Of a stretch of DNA of 64,000 nt, positions 48,607-59,600 are shown one piece after another. The stretch's first letter is position 1; each line of letters opens with the position of its first letter. The position numbers were made by a program, and so were the translations under genes. Location of the stretch: positions 60,436,229 to 60,500,228 of the forward strand of contig CM054135.1 in assembly GCA_028751875.1 (NCBI GenBank), written 5' to 3'. The notes beneath the pieces are model-generated. The model was given only the letters and a program-made list of their open reading frames with translations, searched no databases and was not told where the DNA came from. Origin of the DNA: Rapana venosa. Taxonomy: Eukaryota > Mollusca > Gastropoda > Neogastropoda > Muricidae.

Positions 48607-49679
48607 ATCATGACCCCATTTGATTGTTCTCTGATGTAAAACAAACAATTTGAGATGTTAACCTACAATTAGTTTGACACTACATTTTTAAAGTGCGGAT
48701 GGCTTCATGCTTCTCTGACTCGGCATAACAAGAACCAAGGAAGTGAACAACTAGATAAGTCTATAACAAAACAATGTTACAATCTCTGATCCTGCCATAA
48801 CTTGTACTTTTATTTCAAATACAAATAAAACTGTGTTTATCATGCCTGTAAAAGGTTTAATGAAAACTGAAGTTCTTTTTAATACCTGAAATTTAGTTAT
48901 CTAATATCAGGTTAAAAAAATAACAGTTTTTTCATGACTTTTAAGATTACATGATAATGAAGAGCCCAAAAATGTGCTTCTTCTAAACAGTACATTACAA
49001 TCTTTGATCAATACAAAATCTTGGTATCAACTTATACCTGAACAGATTTATGGCTCAAAACAGAATCATGAAGCAGAGACTGCAGGTTACATATCTAGTC
49101 TTGGCATGTTATTGCCTGTCTTTTGTAAAGAAAAAAAAGTAAAAATAACTTATCAATCAACAAAACACTGTATATGCTTTGGCTCAGCTCTATGTACAGA
49201 CAAAATATTTTCACATCAAACCCCACATCAATCTTTTTTTTTTCTTTAGACAAAAACACAGTCCTTCCAAAGCATCTTATTTTCTCCAAATATTTTGAAA
49301 TTTCATTCCTCATCTCTAACAGATGCATCTAATTTGTTTTGATTTTTTGACACAAAAGAAGCCAAAGCAACTTGTATACAAAAAAGGCCATAGGTAATTA
49401 ACTTGAAAGTAAAACAATTATAGATGGGACATGCTCAAAGTAACTATATTCCACTAAAAATTTATTGAAATTATTTTTATACAAAAGTGTTACCCAAGTG
49501 TTTCCACATAAACATTTCACCCGGACAAGCAATTTTTTTTCATAACTGTCTCCTTTTTAGGCAATAAATTATTGTCATGAGCATTTTATAAAATATCTGT
49601 TGTGGTACAAAAAGTACAAAAGCTTGTGTGTGCTCATGCATAAATATGTGCATACACACGCATGCATGCATGTACACAC
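48607..49679. other. Unassigned AT-rich sequence
   Basis: No gene, repeat family or splice-bounded exon recognised. Confidence 0.4.
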
Positions 49680-49941
49680 ACATGGCAAAGTTAACATGCC
49701 TAAAGTTAAAAACAATAAAATAAACAAATCTACAATTAAAAAGTACAAGACTCTGTTACTTAGTATGTTTTAAAAACACATGGCAAAGTAAACAAATATT
49801 TTTTACAGTTCAGGGCACAATTAACAAGGTCAAAGTTAAAACAGCACATAAGCAAAGTGAACAAGTCATAAGTATAAAAAGCACAAAAGTCAACAAATGT
49901 ACGATAACAAAAAATAAAAAACACAGCAAAATTAAAACATC
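49680..49941. repeat. Degenerate units around CATGGCAAAGTTAACAAGTC
   Basis: Imperfect occurrences at about 49682, 49779, 49812 and 49853, with more at 50860, 51815 and 51903 outside this stretch. They do not form a strict tandem array. Confidence 0.5.
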
Positions 49942-50850
49942 ATGAAGGATCAGTCAGCATTGGTGGCAGACCGATCACAAACCTCCGCTTCGCAGATGAC
50001 ACTGATGGAATAGCAGTATCAGAAAAAGAGCTTGCCAGCCTAACAGAACACCTGAATAAGGCCTCCAAAACATACGGCATGGAAATCAGTGCAGAGAAGA
50101 CCAAACTGATGACTAATAACACCAACGGCATTAGCACTGATATCAGGGTTAATGACCAGAAGCTGGAAACAGTTCAAAGCTTCAAGTACCTGGGAGCCAT
50201 TGTATCAGACCAGGGATCCAAGCCAGAAGTAGTATGCAGGACTGCACAGACAATAACAGCACTGTCAAAACTAAACACCATCTGGAGAGATAAAAATATC
50301 TCACTTATCTCCAAGATCAGACTAATGCGCTCCCTTGTCATATCCATATTTCTGTATGCCTGTGAATCATGGACCCTGACTGCAGATTTGGAGAGAAGAG
50401 TACAGGCGGTGGAGATGAGATGCTTTCGGAGACTCCTTGGCATCTTCTACAAAGACCACATAAGCAACGAAAGCGTGCATAACAGAATCCAGCAAACCAT
50501 TGGACCCTATGAGAACCTTCTAACGATCGTGACAAAGCGTAAACTTAAATGGTATGGGCATGTCACAAGATAATAATAATAATAATAATGTATGGAATTT
50601 ATATAGCGCTGAATCTTGTAAAGCAACATCCAAAGGACTTGCAAAGACAATTTTACAAGGCACTGTCCAAGGAGGAAGAAGAAGAGGCAGACCAAGGAAG
50701 AGCTGGGAGGATAACATCAGCGAATGGACAGGCCTAGAACTCAACAAAACCCTGAGAAAGGCAGAACAGAGAGAGGAATGGAGGGAACTGGTTGTTGAGT
50801 CTTTGAGGGTGCCCCCACGGTCGTCAGACTACGGGACAGATAGATAGATA
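49942..50850 (+). mobile_element. 5'-truncated LINE, RT from the catalytic motif to the 3' end
   Basis: Reads G-G-R-P-I-T-N-L-R-F-A-D-D-T-D-G (catalytic F-A-D-D), E-H-L-N-K-A-S-K-T-Y-G-M-E-I-S, S-F-K-Y-L-G-A-I-V-S, L-Y-A-C-E-S-W-T-L-T, W-Y-G-H-V-T-R, then after a 58-bp insert S-K-G-L-A-K-T-I-L-Q-G-T-V-Q and R-R-R-G-R-P-R-K-S-W-E-D-N-I-S-E-W. It ends with (GATA)n. The long frame 50079-50573 is intact up to the insert. Motifs upstream of F-A-D-D and the endonuclease are absent, so it is inactive. Confidence 0.9.
50571..50628 (-). mobile_element. 58-bp L2-like tail insertion inside a LINE
   Basis: (TAA)n-GTATGGAATTTATATAGCGC and on to AAGCAACA interrupts the LINE between CACAAGA and TCCAAAGG. 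The sister LINE at 43.66 kb reads CACAAGATCCAAAGG without it, giving an exact empty-site comparison. Confidence 0.88.
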
Positions 50851-50949
50851 GTTTAAAAGCATATGGCACAATGAACAAGCTCTAAGTTAAAAAGCAGAAG
50901 GTAAAGTCATAAACTAAAAACCTTATGATACTATTACAAGATTCTTACA

Positions 50950-51240
50950 AAAAGCAACCAAACAAAAATCCAGACCTTGTGCAGACCCTCCCAAATGCTT
51001 TTCCAAACCCGTGCTTGGAACAAAATCCTTCCAGTCCATGTCATCAAAAAATCTCTTACAAGCTGGTTCTACATTGGAAAGCACTAGCAAGCTCCACTCA
51101 TCACAACTGGTTTGTGTAAAACTTAACGACTCTTGAGGCTTGAACACTACTGTATTGGCAAGACTGCCCTGATGAATTTCCACTGTCACGCATTTCTGCC
51201 TTTCCATGAGGCCTCTCGGAACACAGTCTCCTATATTGGA
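50950..51240 (-). other. Uncertain open frame
   Basis: The - strand is open for about 90 codons with protein-like composition (for example C-V-T-V-E-I-H-Q-G-S, F-F-D-D-M-D-W-K-D-F-V-P-S). An in-frame stop lies not far upstream, and a possible acceptor CAATATAG sits at about 51225. No family was recognised. It could be an exon, a gene relic or chance. Confidence 0.2.
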
Positions 51241-52792
51241 TATCCAACATTGTACTCAAACTTCAAACCCATTAGGGACTGGTTCTGACCATTGCTGGAT
51301 CCTGTTTAATCAGCCAATTTCTGATAATCAAAAGCTAACGCGTTTTAAACTTTTTGCTTCACTGAAATATACAGTCACTGCCACTGCTAAAGGAAGGGAG
51401 GAAAGCATTTCTCACTGTACGCTTAGTGAGAAGGGAGCTAACTCATGTTTAGACGTCATCCACAAAGCCAGAATGCAGCTACCTTAATGCTGGGAAAACA
51501 GTGGCATACACAAAATCTCACAATTATTGAAACGCAGAGCTCAAGCCAAGGAATAAAAGAAAAAATGTTACTTTAAAAAAAAAAATCACAACAGATTCTT
51601 TTTTTCATGTTTTGGGTTAGGGTTAATTGTTCTGCAAGTTGACAGGTGAACTCTTCAACAACAACAAAGTTTTAACTGTTCAGACCCTTAAAGCAAAACA
51701 TGCTTTTCCAAGGACTTCCCATGTCTGGAATAGGCTTCTTCCATTTTTCCAGGACTTTTCTGGACTTCCAGGACTCTTTACAAATCCTGCAATTAACAAG
51801 CCCCCAGTTTTAGCACATGGCAAAGTTAACAAATCATACGTTAAAAATGCTCAATATGATTCATCTGATACACAATACGATTAACAAGCCATAAAAGAAC
51901 AATCATGTGGCACAGTTGACATATCCTTCCAATGCAAATAAATTTGCTAAATGGCCTAGACATAATTAGTTTCAAAACTAAATTTTAAAAACAGGTGGGG
52001 GGAAGGGGAAGAATCCTTAACAGCAACAATCAAACATAATACCAGACAAATCCTTTTGTATGGAAACTCCAGCCTGTGAGGCACATGTTAAGAAAACCCA
52101 AGACACCATGACAACATGTGTCACAGATAAAATCAGCATTGATTGCACATGCTATGTATCCTTTCAAAACACATGTACAAACACCAATGATCCTGTTCAT
52201 TTCAACAGTCTATTTCAGTACAGTAGACTATAAAAACCTACAGTAGTCTCCCAAAGAACCTACTGAAATAAATTATCACAGGCCATCTACTACTGTCTCA
52301 AAATAGCAATAGAAACAGGCAGATGCACTTCATATATAAGTGATACAACACACCCATAACATCCATAAATAATTCATTCTAATAACCTAAATTTTGTATA
52401 CTTTTTTTTTTTTAACTAAAAAAAACCTAACGATACAATCACATGAAGAGTCTGTCCAAACTTCCAGCATGCAGACATCCTTCATCAAGGCTTAAAACCA
52501 AATCAGTAGAGTGACATGGTTGGGCAAGGCTCTTGGCAAAAGATAAAGTAGAAGGCTCTCTTTGTCTAGAAAGATAATGGCTACATTTTCTTTCCCATTA
52601 TTTCTTGTTGGGAACATTGCCTGGAGTGGCTCAGCAGTCCAGACCATGCAAGGCAGTCACAGACACAGTTGTTCTGGACAAAACTGGTCACAAGATTGAC
52701 GGCCTGGTTCTGCTGTCTCTCCTTCCTGCAGCAGCTCCTGTCCTTTTTTTTTTCTTTTTTTTGAGTCTATTCACTTCTCCCCCGCAAATTCC
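51241..52792. other. Unassigned AT-rich sequence
   Basis: A SINE-C tail-like stretch near 51505-51560 and the CATGGCAAAGTTAACAA-type motif at 51815. No gene was recognised. Part could be 3' flank of the - strand gene. Confidence 0.4.
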
Positions 52793-53250
52793 CTAGCATA
52801 CTGCACTCCTCCACCCACTGAAATTTTCTGCAAGTGCTCCACAGCTGAAGGGGTTTATGCCAGTGGCTTTCATGCCATGTTTGCACACATCCTTGAAGCG
52901 CAGTGCTGGAAACCCTGAAGCACAGTGTCCTGCAGCCAGTTCACCAAACAGGATGTCCTTGGGAATGTGGGCATCCTTCATATGGTGCAACTTGCCGTTC
53001 CGATGGAGACAGCACTGACACAGCAAAAGGTGCAATGCTGAGGGAGACTGCCTGTTCAAGAACTGGTATGTTGGTGAATTTGTCCTACCTTGGTACTGCC
53101 TAGGATTTAATGCAGAGAGGGGAGAAGGAAATTATCCAGGCGCTTCTGGTGTCTAGCATATACAATTCGGGTTTTGCTGCCATACAGCACAGTGCTAAGA
53201 ACACGCGCTTGGATACCCCGAGTCTGGTTTCCAGCGTGAAACTGGGGTTT
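52793..53250 (-). mobile_element. LINE RT C-terminal remnant
   Basis: The - strand shows V-L-S-T-V-L-Y-G-S-K-T (RT C-terminal L-Y-G-S-E-x-W type) near 53170, then after a break H-R-N-G-K-L-H-H-M-K-D, I-P-K-D-I-L-F-G-E-L-A, P-A-L-R-F-K-D-V-C-K and M-K-A-T-G-I. This order is typical of another non-LTR LINE family (I-P-K-D-x-L-Y-G-E-L ... R-Y-K-D-V-C-K-R-D-M-K-A). Truncated and shifted. Confidence 0.75.
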
Positions 53251-53359
53251 TTTAGCGTGGAACTCTTGTTGTCCCATACTGTCTTGACAAAAAATAAAGA
53301 AATGAAGAAATAAGATGGAAAGAAAAAAAATCAATTTCTCTGAGCTTTTGTTCTCTGCC

Positions 53360-53702
53360 TCAGTCCCCGAGGACAAATTTGAAAAGATCACAAATTACAG
53401 GTACACCCTCTCCAGGAAAGCTTGTGTCCACACCTTTCAAAGCCAGCAAAGAGTGTGTCGCAGAAAACAGATCCAGTGGTCTGAGCAATGCTGGCAACTG
53501 TGAGCTGCCTCCTCCACTGGCAACCATGACACGCACTGCTCTGGAAGAAGTCATAGCTGCATCTGCCAGGAACTTCATGCGGGGGACCAGCTCCAGCCGA
53601 GAGTCAACAATCAGCACTACAAGTGGAGTAGATGCTGCCAATTGCATTTCACTGTCGAAGTCCAGCCGCCCTAGAGGTCCGTCTTCATTGTTGACAGACA
53701 CC
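53360..53702 (-). CDS. Unrecognised gene, last coding exon
   Basis: Acceptor TGTGTGCAG just upstream at 53703. The first base completes a split AGG (Arg) codon from the exon at 54923-55309. Then 113 codons run to TGA. Composition is protein-like: V-N-N-E-D-G-P-L-G-R-L-D-F-D-S-E, an alternating hydrophobic stretch T-P-L-V-V-L-I-V-D-S-R-L-E-L-V-P, M-V-A-S-G-G-G-S-S-Q-L-P and a C-terminal P-V-I-C-D-L-F-K-F-V-L. There is no signal peptide or membrane span, and no family I can name. It could be extended by an unnoticed donor before the stop, but the clean phase join and the natural stop support this model. Confidence 0.72.
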
Positions 53703-53729
53703 CTGCACACACAGGAAAGGATGGGTGTG

Positions 53730-53739
53730 AGAGTATGTA

Positions 53740-53813
<74 letters not shown>

Positions 53814-53815
53814 CC
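53730..53815. repeat. (GA)n in the last intron of the - strand gene
   Basis: About 65 bp of GA repeats within 30-110 bp of the exon acceptor. On the transcribed strand it is a (TC)n pyrimidine tract. Confidence 0.95.
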
Positions 53816-53837
53816 TGCACGTTGCGGAAAGGATGTG

Positions 53838-54112
53838 TATGTGTTTATGAGTGTCTGTGTTCATGTTTGTGGATGTGTTTATGAGTGTCTGTGTTCATGT
53901 TTGTGGATGTGTTTATGAGTGTCTGTGTTCATGTTTGTGGATGTGTTTATGAGTTTCTGTGTTCATGTTTGTGGATGTGTTTATGAGTGTCTGTGTTCAT
54001 GTTTGTGGATGTGTTTATGAGTGTCTGTGTTCATGTTTGTGGATGTGTTTATGAGTGTCTGTGTTCATGTTTGTGGATGTGTTTATGAGTGTCTGTGTTC
54101 ATGTTTGTGGGG
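53838..54112. repeat. 34-bp minisatellite, eight units
   Basis: Head-to-tail GTGTTTATGAGTGTCTGTGT-containing units of 34 bp, nearly identical, inside the intron. Confidence 0.95.
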
Positions 54113-54679
54113 GGTTTTCTTTTATTTCAGGTATAATGGGATAAGCACTCATGTGCATGCATGTGTGTGTGTGTAATACCCTGCACATACGTAAAAGGGC
54201 ATGTGTGTTCATTCATTCCTTTCTTTACATTTAAGATCTTGTTCCTCAAAAGTACCTTTTGTCATTACAGCAATGTTATGTTATGATTTTTGTATTGAAG
54301 TCAAATGAAGAACAAAACTTTACTATTTGCATTTTCTGAAAATCAGTTTCAATAAGGATTTTAATTTCAGGTAAAAATGAATGCAGAATACTCAGTTGTG
54401 TATGGTGTTTCACAGTTAGACAAAGAAATGAAGACTACTACTTGAACTGCTACAGAACTTTTATGAAAGATGAAAAATTACACTTAATACCTTGTATCAT
54501 CTAAAAAGTTATACAGGTGTTTCTTGAACCAGAAAGTACCTGCAGTGTTGGTCAGATAATTTAAGCAACACTCTCATAATCTCATACATACATTGGATGA
54601 TCCTTAACAGTATGATCTTCTCAATGAGTCCACAGCACACTCATTCTGGACAGGAGCACGCCAGAGCCTGAAAAATCCT
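54113..54679. other. Intron sequence of the - strand gene
   Basis: A SINE-B 3'-end fragment (GGGATAAGCACTCATGTGC) at about 54140. The rest is AT-rich with no exon-like frame. Confidence 0.45.
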
Positions 54680-54762
54680 AAGACTCTGAAATGATTTGAA
54701 CTCACAACCTTCCAGCCAAGAATCCAACAGGCTAACTACTGCGCCACGGCAGCTGGTACAAG
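54680..54762 (-). mobile_element. tRNA-Arg-like SINE head
   Basis: The - strand reads CTGCCGTGGCGCAGTAGTTA (A box), TGTTGGATTCTTGGC (anticodon arm-like) and GGTTGTGAGTTCAAATC (B box), in tRNA order. The 3' acceptor stem is lost and it runs into SINE-like sequence toward lower coordinates. A SINE head is more likely than a live tRNA gene. Confidence 0.6.
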
Positions 54763-54922
54763 AAAAGATTCTTTACTCTCTGGAAAAAAAATCTTCTTTA
54801 CTTTCTACGTAAACTCCATGACAGAGCTGACAGCTGGTGAGAATGATCATCACAAAACTTTGGAGAAAAGAAAAAGAAAAAAAAAGAAGGGGGAGGCTGA
54901 AACCCTCAATGACAACACTAAC

Positions 54923-55309
54923 CTGATCCCAAAAAACTGCCTGGATGAGGAAGCCACACAGTCAGCCAAATCCTCGAGTTCTTTAGGGCCTTCTTTATCA
55001 TAGAAGACTGACAGCTCAAATTCTTCCTGCATCATAGATGCTCCTCCCTGCTTACTCCTGGGGTAGGAACAACTTGCTGTGGTGAGAGGCAGCAAACCCT
55101 TCATCAGTAAGGCTGTTCTGAAGGCACTGCGAGCATCCGGTATCTGTCCAACTTCGAGGGCCTCTTTGCCAGACCGTTTGTAAATCATCACTGCGGTCTT
55201 TCGGAGCTCTTTGGTACTGTTATCCATGTTTGTCAGAATCAAGTACCTGTCTTCTTCCATGGTGAGGAACAGATCAAGAATGAATGTGGCTTTCCTAGCG
55301 CAGCCCATG
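54923..55309 (-). CDS. Unrecognised gene, penultimate coding exon
   Basis: Acceptor TTGTTACAG at 55310 and donor GTTAGT after 54923. It is 387 nt: one base closing the upstream codon, 128 codons, and two bases of an Arg codon completed by 53702. It encodes G-C-A-R-K-A-T-F-I-L-D-L-F-L, then Y-L-I-L-T-N-M-D-N-S-T-K-E-L, M-I-Y-K-R-S-G-K-E-A-L-E-V, A-R-S-A-F-R-T-A-L-L-M-K-G and L-E-D-L-A-D-C-V-A-S-S-S. Likely soluble, mixed alpha/beta, no motif I can name. Earlier exons lie beyond 55.3 kb, probably outside the window, since 55.5-63 kb is retroelement sequence. Function unknown. Confidence 0.72.
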
Positions 55310-55383
55310 CTGTAACAATATATCAAACATTTCTCCATAAATAATATATTTTTTAAAACACCAACATTCTTTAAGTGAAGACT

Positions 55384-55420
<37 letters not shown>

Positions 55421-55499
55421 AAAAATAACAGATGACTTTACATTGCATTAATTTTGAACACACTGTTTCATTCAGATTTTTTGTTTTCATTCCTCAGCT
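55310..55499. other. Intron with (AC)n
   Basis: (AC)n at 55388-55416. No exon. Confidence 0.5.
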
Positions 55500-56176
55500 A
55501 GAGCTCTGAGGTTCACCAATGGTGAGATTTTGTGTGTGCGACTGCTTTTGCCCACCATGAAGGTAGCCACATTCTGACTTCAGGGACGTATGCTGGGTAT
55601 ATTTGTGTTTCCGTAACTCGCCAAACGCTGATATGAATTATGGGATCTTTAACATGTATATCTGATCTTCTGCATGTGTATACACATGAAGGGAATTGAG
55701 GCACTAGCACCCCCATGGGTATGCTGGGGGCCTTCAGTATAAATAGCATCTACAACTGGAAATTCTGAGCTACAAATTCCCTCTTTTCTATCTTTCTCTT
55801 TGTTTCTGCCTTGTTTCTTTTCATCTCCTTGTCTATTTTCTGCTTTCTTGATCCATTCTCCTCCCTTTTTCCAGAAAGACTTATAAAATATAAATTCTCT
55901 CCCATGCCGAAGTTGGATGTGCTGGGCCTGATTTGTCAGGTGCTTAATGGCGGCGCAGCGCATTTTCGCTCATGTGACAGACAACAGTAGTTGCTGTCTG
56001 ATCATACTGATGAAAAAGAAGAAGAAGAAGGCACTAGCAGGTCTGCATTTAAAGTTGACCTGGAAGATCTTAAAAATACCCACCCTTAATTGACTAGATG
56101 CCACTGAGATTGGAATCCACAACTTCATGGACTCGTGAGATTGGAGTCAAATGGTCTTAACCGTTCGGCTATAGCA
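55500..56176 (-). mobile_element. SINE-C interrupted by R3
   Basis: The - strand head GCTATAGCCGAACGGTTAAG (tRNA-Ser-like A box) lies near 56175, with a B-box-like region mutated to GGATTCCAATCTC. The body continues to CCTGCTAGTGCC, is interrupted by R3 at 55710-56029, and resumes to GTGAACCTCAGAGCTCTAGC near 55500. The uninterrupted copy at 15485-15795 confirms the join. Confidence 0.82.
55710..56029 (+). mobile_element. R3, full-length, 10-bp TSD
   Basis: GGCACTAGCA occurs at 55700-55709 and 56030-56039. R3 starts CCCCCATGGGTATGCTGGGG, has CAGTATAAATAGCATC, GGAAATTCTGAGCTAC, a pyrimidine-rich body and GTAGTTGCTGTCTGATC, and ends in (GAA)n. It is 320 bp and non-coding. A simple-repeat tail plus TSD indicates retroposition (LINE-mobilised). 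Confidence 0.85.
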
Positions 56177-56339
56177 TTCACCAAACGAACAGATCAAATA
56201 AATGAATAGAAAGAACATCCTGCACCCATCCCAGTGTTTGTAGTAGTACCGCTTCACCACCAGTGTGAATCAGCACAGGTTACTGTACAAACTGTGAAAC
56301 GATGAGAAAGAACCAACAATGCTTTTTCTTTTCTTTATT
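56177..56339. other. Unassigned
   Basis: No feature recognised. Confidence 0.3.
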
Positions 56340-56606
56340 ATTTTGTTTTAAAGTTTACTGAAATTCTTCCTTATCAAACACTCGTACGGCAACTACTGTC
56401 TGTCATACAAGCAAAAATGCACTGCACTGACATTAAGCACCTGAAAGTCAGGCCCAGTGTGTCCCCGACTTTGGCATGGGAGAGAACTAGTATCTTTTAA
56501 GTCTTTCTGGGGAAAAGAGAGGCAGGAGAATGGACCAAGAAGGCAGAAAATAGACAAGAATGAGGTGACAGGGAAAAAACAGTCAAGGCAGAAACAAAGA
56601 GAGGGA
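56340..56606 (-). mobile_element. R3, 3' part (split by L2-like LINE)
   Basis: The - strand ends GACAGTAGTTGCCG at about 56385. The body matches 44.3-44.5 kb and stops at GAGAGGGATA, where the L2-like LINE begins. Its 5' part is at 60297-60390. Confidence 0.75.
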
Positions 56607-59600
56607 TAATAATAAAATAATAAATGGAATTTATATAGCACTATATCTTGCAAAAAAACAAATCAAAGCGCTTTCATTCATCCTACTCATTCACATGCAG
56701 CCAGTTACAATTAATAGTTTTTGTTTGTTTGGTTTTGGTTTTTTTACAAATTCAAATGTATACTCACACGCTCGCGCACACACACACACACATGCACTCA
56801 TGCACACACATAAAGGTTGCACACTTGGCAGGATGATGGGGTTTTGGCTGTTGAGGGCAGGACAAAAGTGAAATGGAACAAGAGGGGAGAATCTTAGGTT
56901 TGAAATAAATGTGTCTTGTGGCCGGATTAAAAGCGTCATAAGAAGGCTTTTGATGAAGGGAGAGAGGGAGGTCATTCCAGATTATTGGACTAGAAACAGA
57001 GAAAGAGTGACAGCCAATGGTGGACTGGTTGAATCTAAGTATTCTTAAGCACAAGGTATCTGCAGCAGAGCTGAGGGAACGAGAAAGAGTGTACAGGTGA
57101 TGACATTCACAGAGGTAGGAGGGTGCTGTTTTATGGAGACATTTGTAACAGAGGGTACTGATCTTATAGTTTACTCTCTGTGGCACAGGCAACCAGTGGA
57201 GAGATCGCAAGAGGGGAGTAATGTGCTCAGATTTTTTTTTTCTGAGGACTAGGCAAGCTGCAGAGTTTTGTATACGTTGAAGGGAGTGGATAGATGATGC
57301 TGGCAGACCAGTCAGAAGAGAATGGCACTAGTCCAGACGTGAGAGAATGAGAGACGTGACTAACTGGATGTTGCGTCAGTGGACAGGTACTTTCGAACTG
57401 CACTGATGCACCGCAATTGATAGTAGCACGACAGGCAGGTTTGGGTGATGAATTTTTGCAAGGAGAGTGTGTTGTCTATAACGACCCCTAGATATTTCAC
57501 AGCAGTAGATAAAGGGACAGACGTATTGCCGAATTCTATTGAAGCTGTTGTGATGGAAGAGAGTTTGTGTTTGGTCCTTACAAGCATGGCTTTGGTTTTA
57601 TCTGCATTTAGCTGTAACTTGTTCTGTATCATCCAATTTTGGATATCTTGAAGGCTGTAGGACATATTATTCAAGAGAGACGGCAGATTTTTAGGAGTAT
57701 CACTGCTAAGAATTTGAGAGTCATCTGCATAGAATTGATGGTTGATCTGATGATGATTTATTATGTGTGAAAGAGGAGCAGTGTAGAGTGTGAAAAGAAT
57801 AGGGCCAAGAACTGATCCCCGTGGGACTCCACATTCCAGTTTGGCAGGTGTTGATTGACTAGGGTGGTTTCGGTGCTGTGGTTGGCGCGATAGGCAGACT
57901 GAAAAGGGGGAAGGAGACTGTTTGAATAAAGGTGGCTGTTGAGTTTTATCAGAACAACTTTTTCAAGGACTTTAGAGATGAACGGTAGGTTGGATACAGG
58001 TCTATAATTCTTTAGAGTGTTAGGATCGAGGTCGTGCTTCTTGAGTAGAGGTGCAACTATTGCAGTTTTGAGAGCTGTTGGAAAAATTCCTGAAAGAAGT
58101 GATGAGTTTACTATTTTTGTGATAGTGGGTATAAGCTGAGGAAAGCACTGAATGAAAAGAGAAGCAGGTATAGGATCAAGATCACATGATTTTATTGTCA
58201 TTTCTTTCATAATTGTCATGATTTCTTTCTCACTTGCTGAATGAAAGGAAAGGAGAGAAGTGCCAGAAAACTGGGGGTAAAAAATTGCTAGCTGAAAAGG
58301 AGTCTGATCCAAACTAGAGCGAATGTTGCGGACTTTGTCAGAAAAGAATGCAGAAAATATAGAAGGATGTTCAGAGTGGTCGTAGATAGAAGGCAGAGGG
58401 CTAGCCTTCGCAAATCCAAGATGAGTGGATGTGAGGGAAAAGAGAGATTTCATAGACATCGCATCAAGAACTTGAGAAGAGTAATACTTTGTTTTTGCTG
58501 AATGGATTCAGGTTTTGACTTTGTTGATTTGTTTATGAAGAAGCTGTTTGATTATCTCAGTTTTTGTTTTTCACCATCACTGCTCTAGCTGTTGGCATTT
58601 GCGTTTTGCAATCAGAATGTCATGGGTGTACCATGGTGCACAGGGCATATCAGGCAGGAAATGGTCAGTAGGAGGTACATGCTCATCAAGAAGTTGGCTG
58701 AGAATGGTATTGTAGTGTTTAGAAGGGTCAGTATGGTCAGTGATTTATGATAGATGTTCAGCAGCTTGAGAAAGAAAAGTTTTAATATCTAAGGCCTTGA
58801 GGTTGCGACGGGCAATGTGCTTCTTCTTTCTAATAGGCTTTGCAATGTTGAGGAAGAAAAGAATGGCAGAATGATCGGAGAGTAGTTCATTGGTGACAGA
58901 TACAGACTGAGATGTGACTAGACCTTGTGAGACATCGGTGATAAGCCAGTCTAAAATGTGACCTGATCTGTGTGTTGGTTCATTTACCAGCTGGGAAAGA
59001 GAGTGATTTGACAGAGAAAGAGAAAGACGCTTGACTACAGGAGAAGACTGGTTGTCGAAGTGGAAGTTAAAGTCACCAAGTATAATAAGTTTCTTGGGAG
59101 GGGAGGCTGTAATGGTCAAGGAGTGACTGAAACTCGTGGTGGAAAACTGAAGATGTTAAATTGTTTCTACGGTTAAGAGGTGGATGGTAAAGGCAAAAGA
59201 AAGTAACAGAGTGGCCGGGTAATGTGAGGCTGAGTTCACAGACTTCGAAAGATAAGGTAAAAAAGGAAGGGAGTGACAGATAAACAGAGCTCGATGCAGA
59301 GTGTCTTTGTAGACGATGGCAATGCCACCTTCACGGGAGAGTCGGGGGAAAGAGTTTTGTAGCCAGGTGGCGTCAGCTGTTTTATCTTTGGTTCGTGACC
59401 TAGTGGTTTTAGCCAAGTCTCTGTAAGAAAGGTTAGGTCTATGTTGTGTTCAGATATGAAATCCGAAACGTTATCAGCTTTACCATCAGAGCAGACAGAT
59501 TGCAGGTTAAGAAGACACACATGGAGAAAGTTTGAAGGAGGCTGAGAGGTTGGAGAAGACAGTGGTAAGTGACTATGACTATCAGAGGAAGAGGATGAGG

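Noticed and set aside
54680..54762. tRNA-Arg gene
   Set aside because: The 3' acceptor side is lost and the copy continues into SINE-like sequence.
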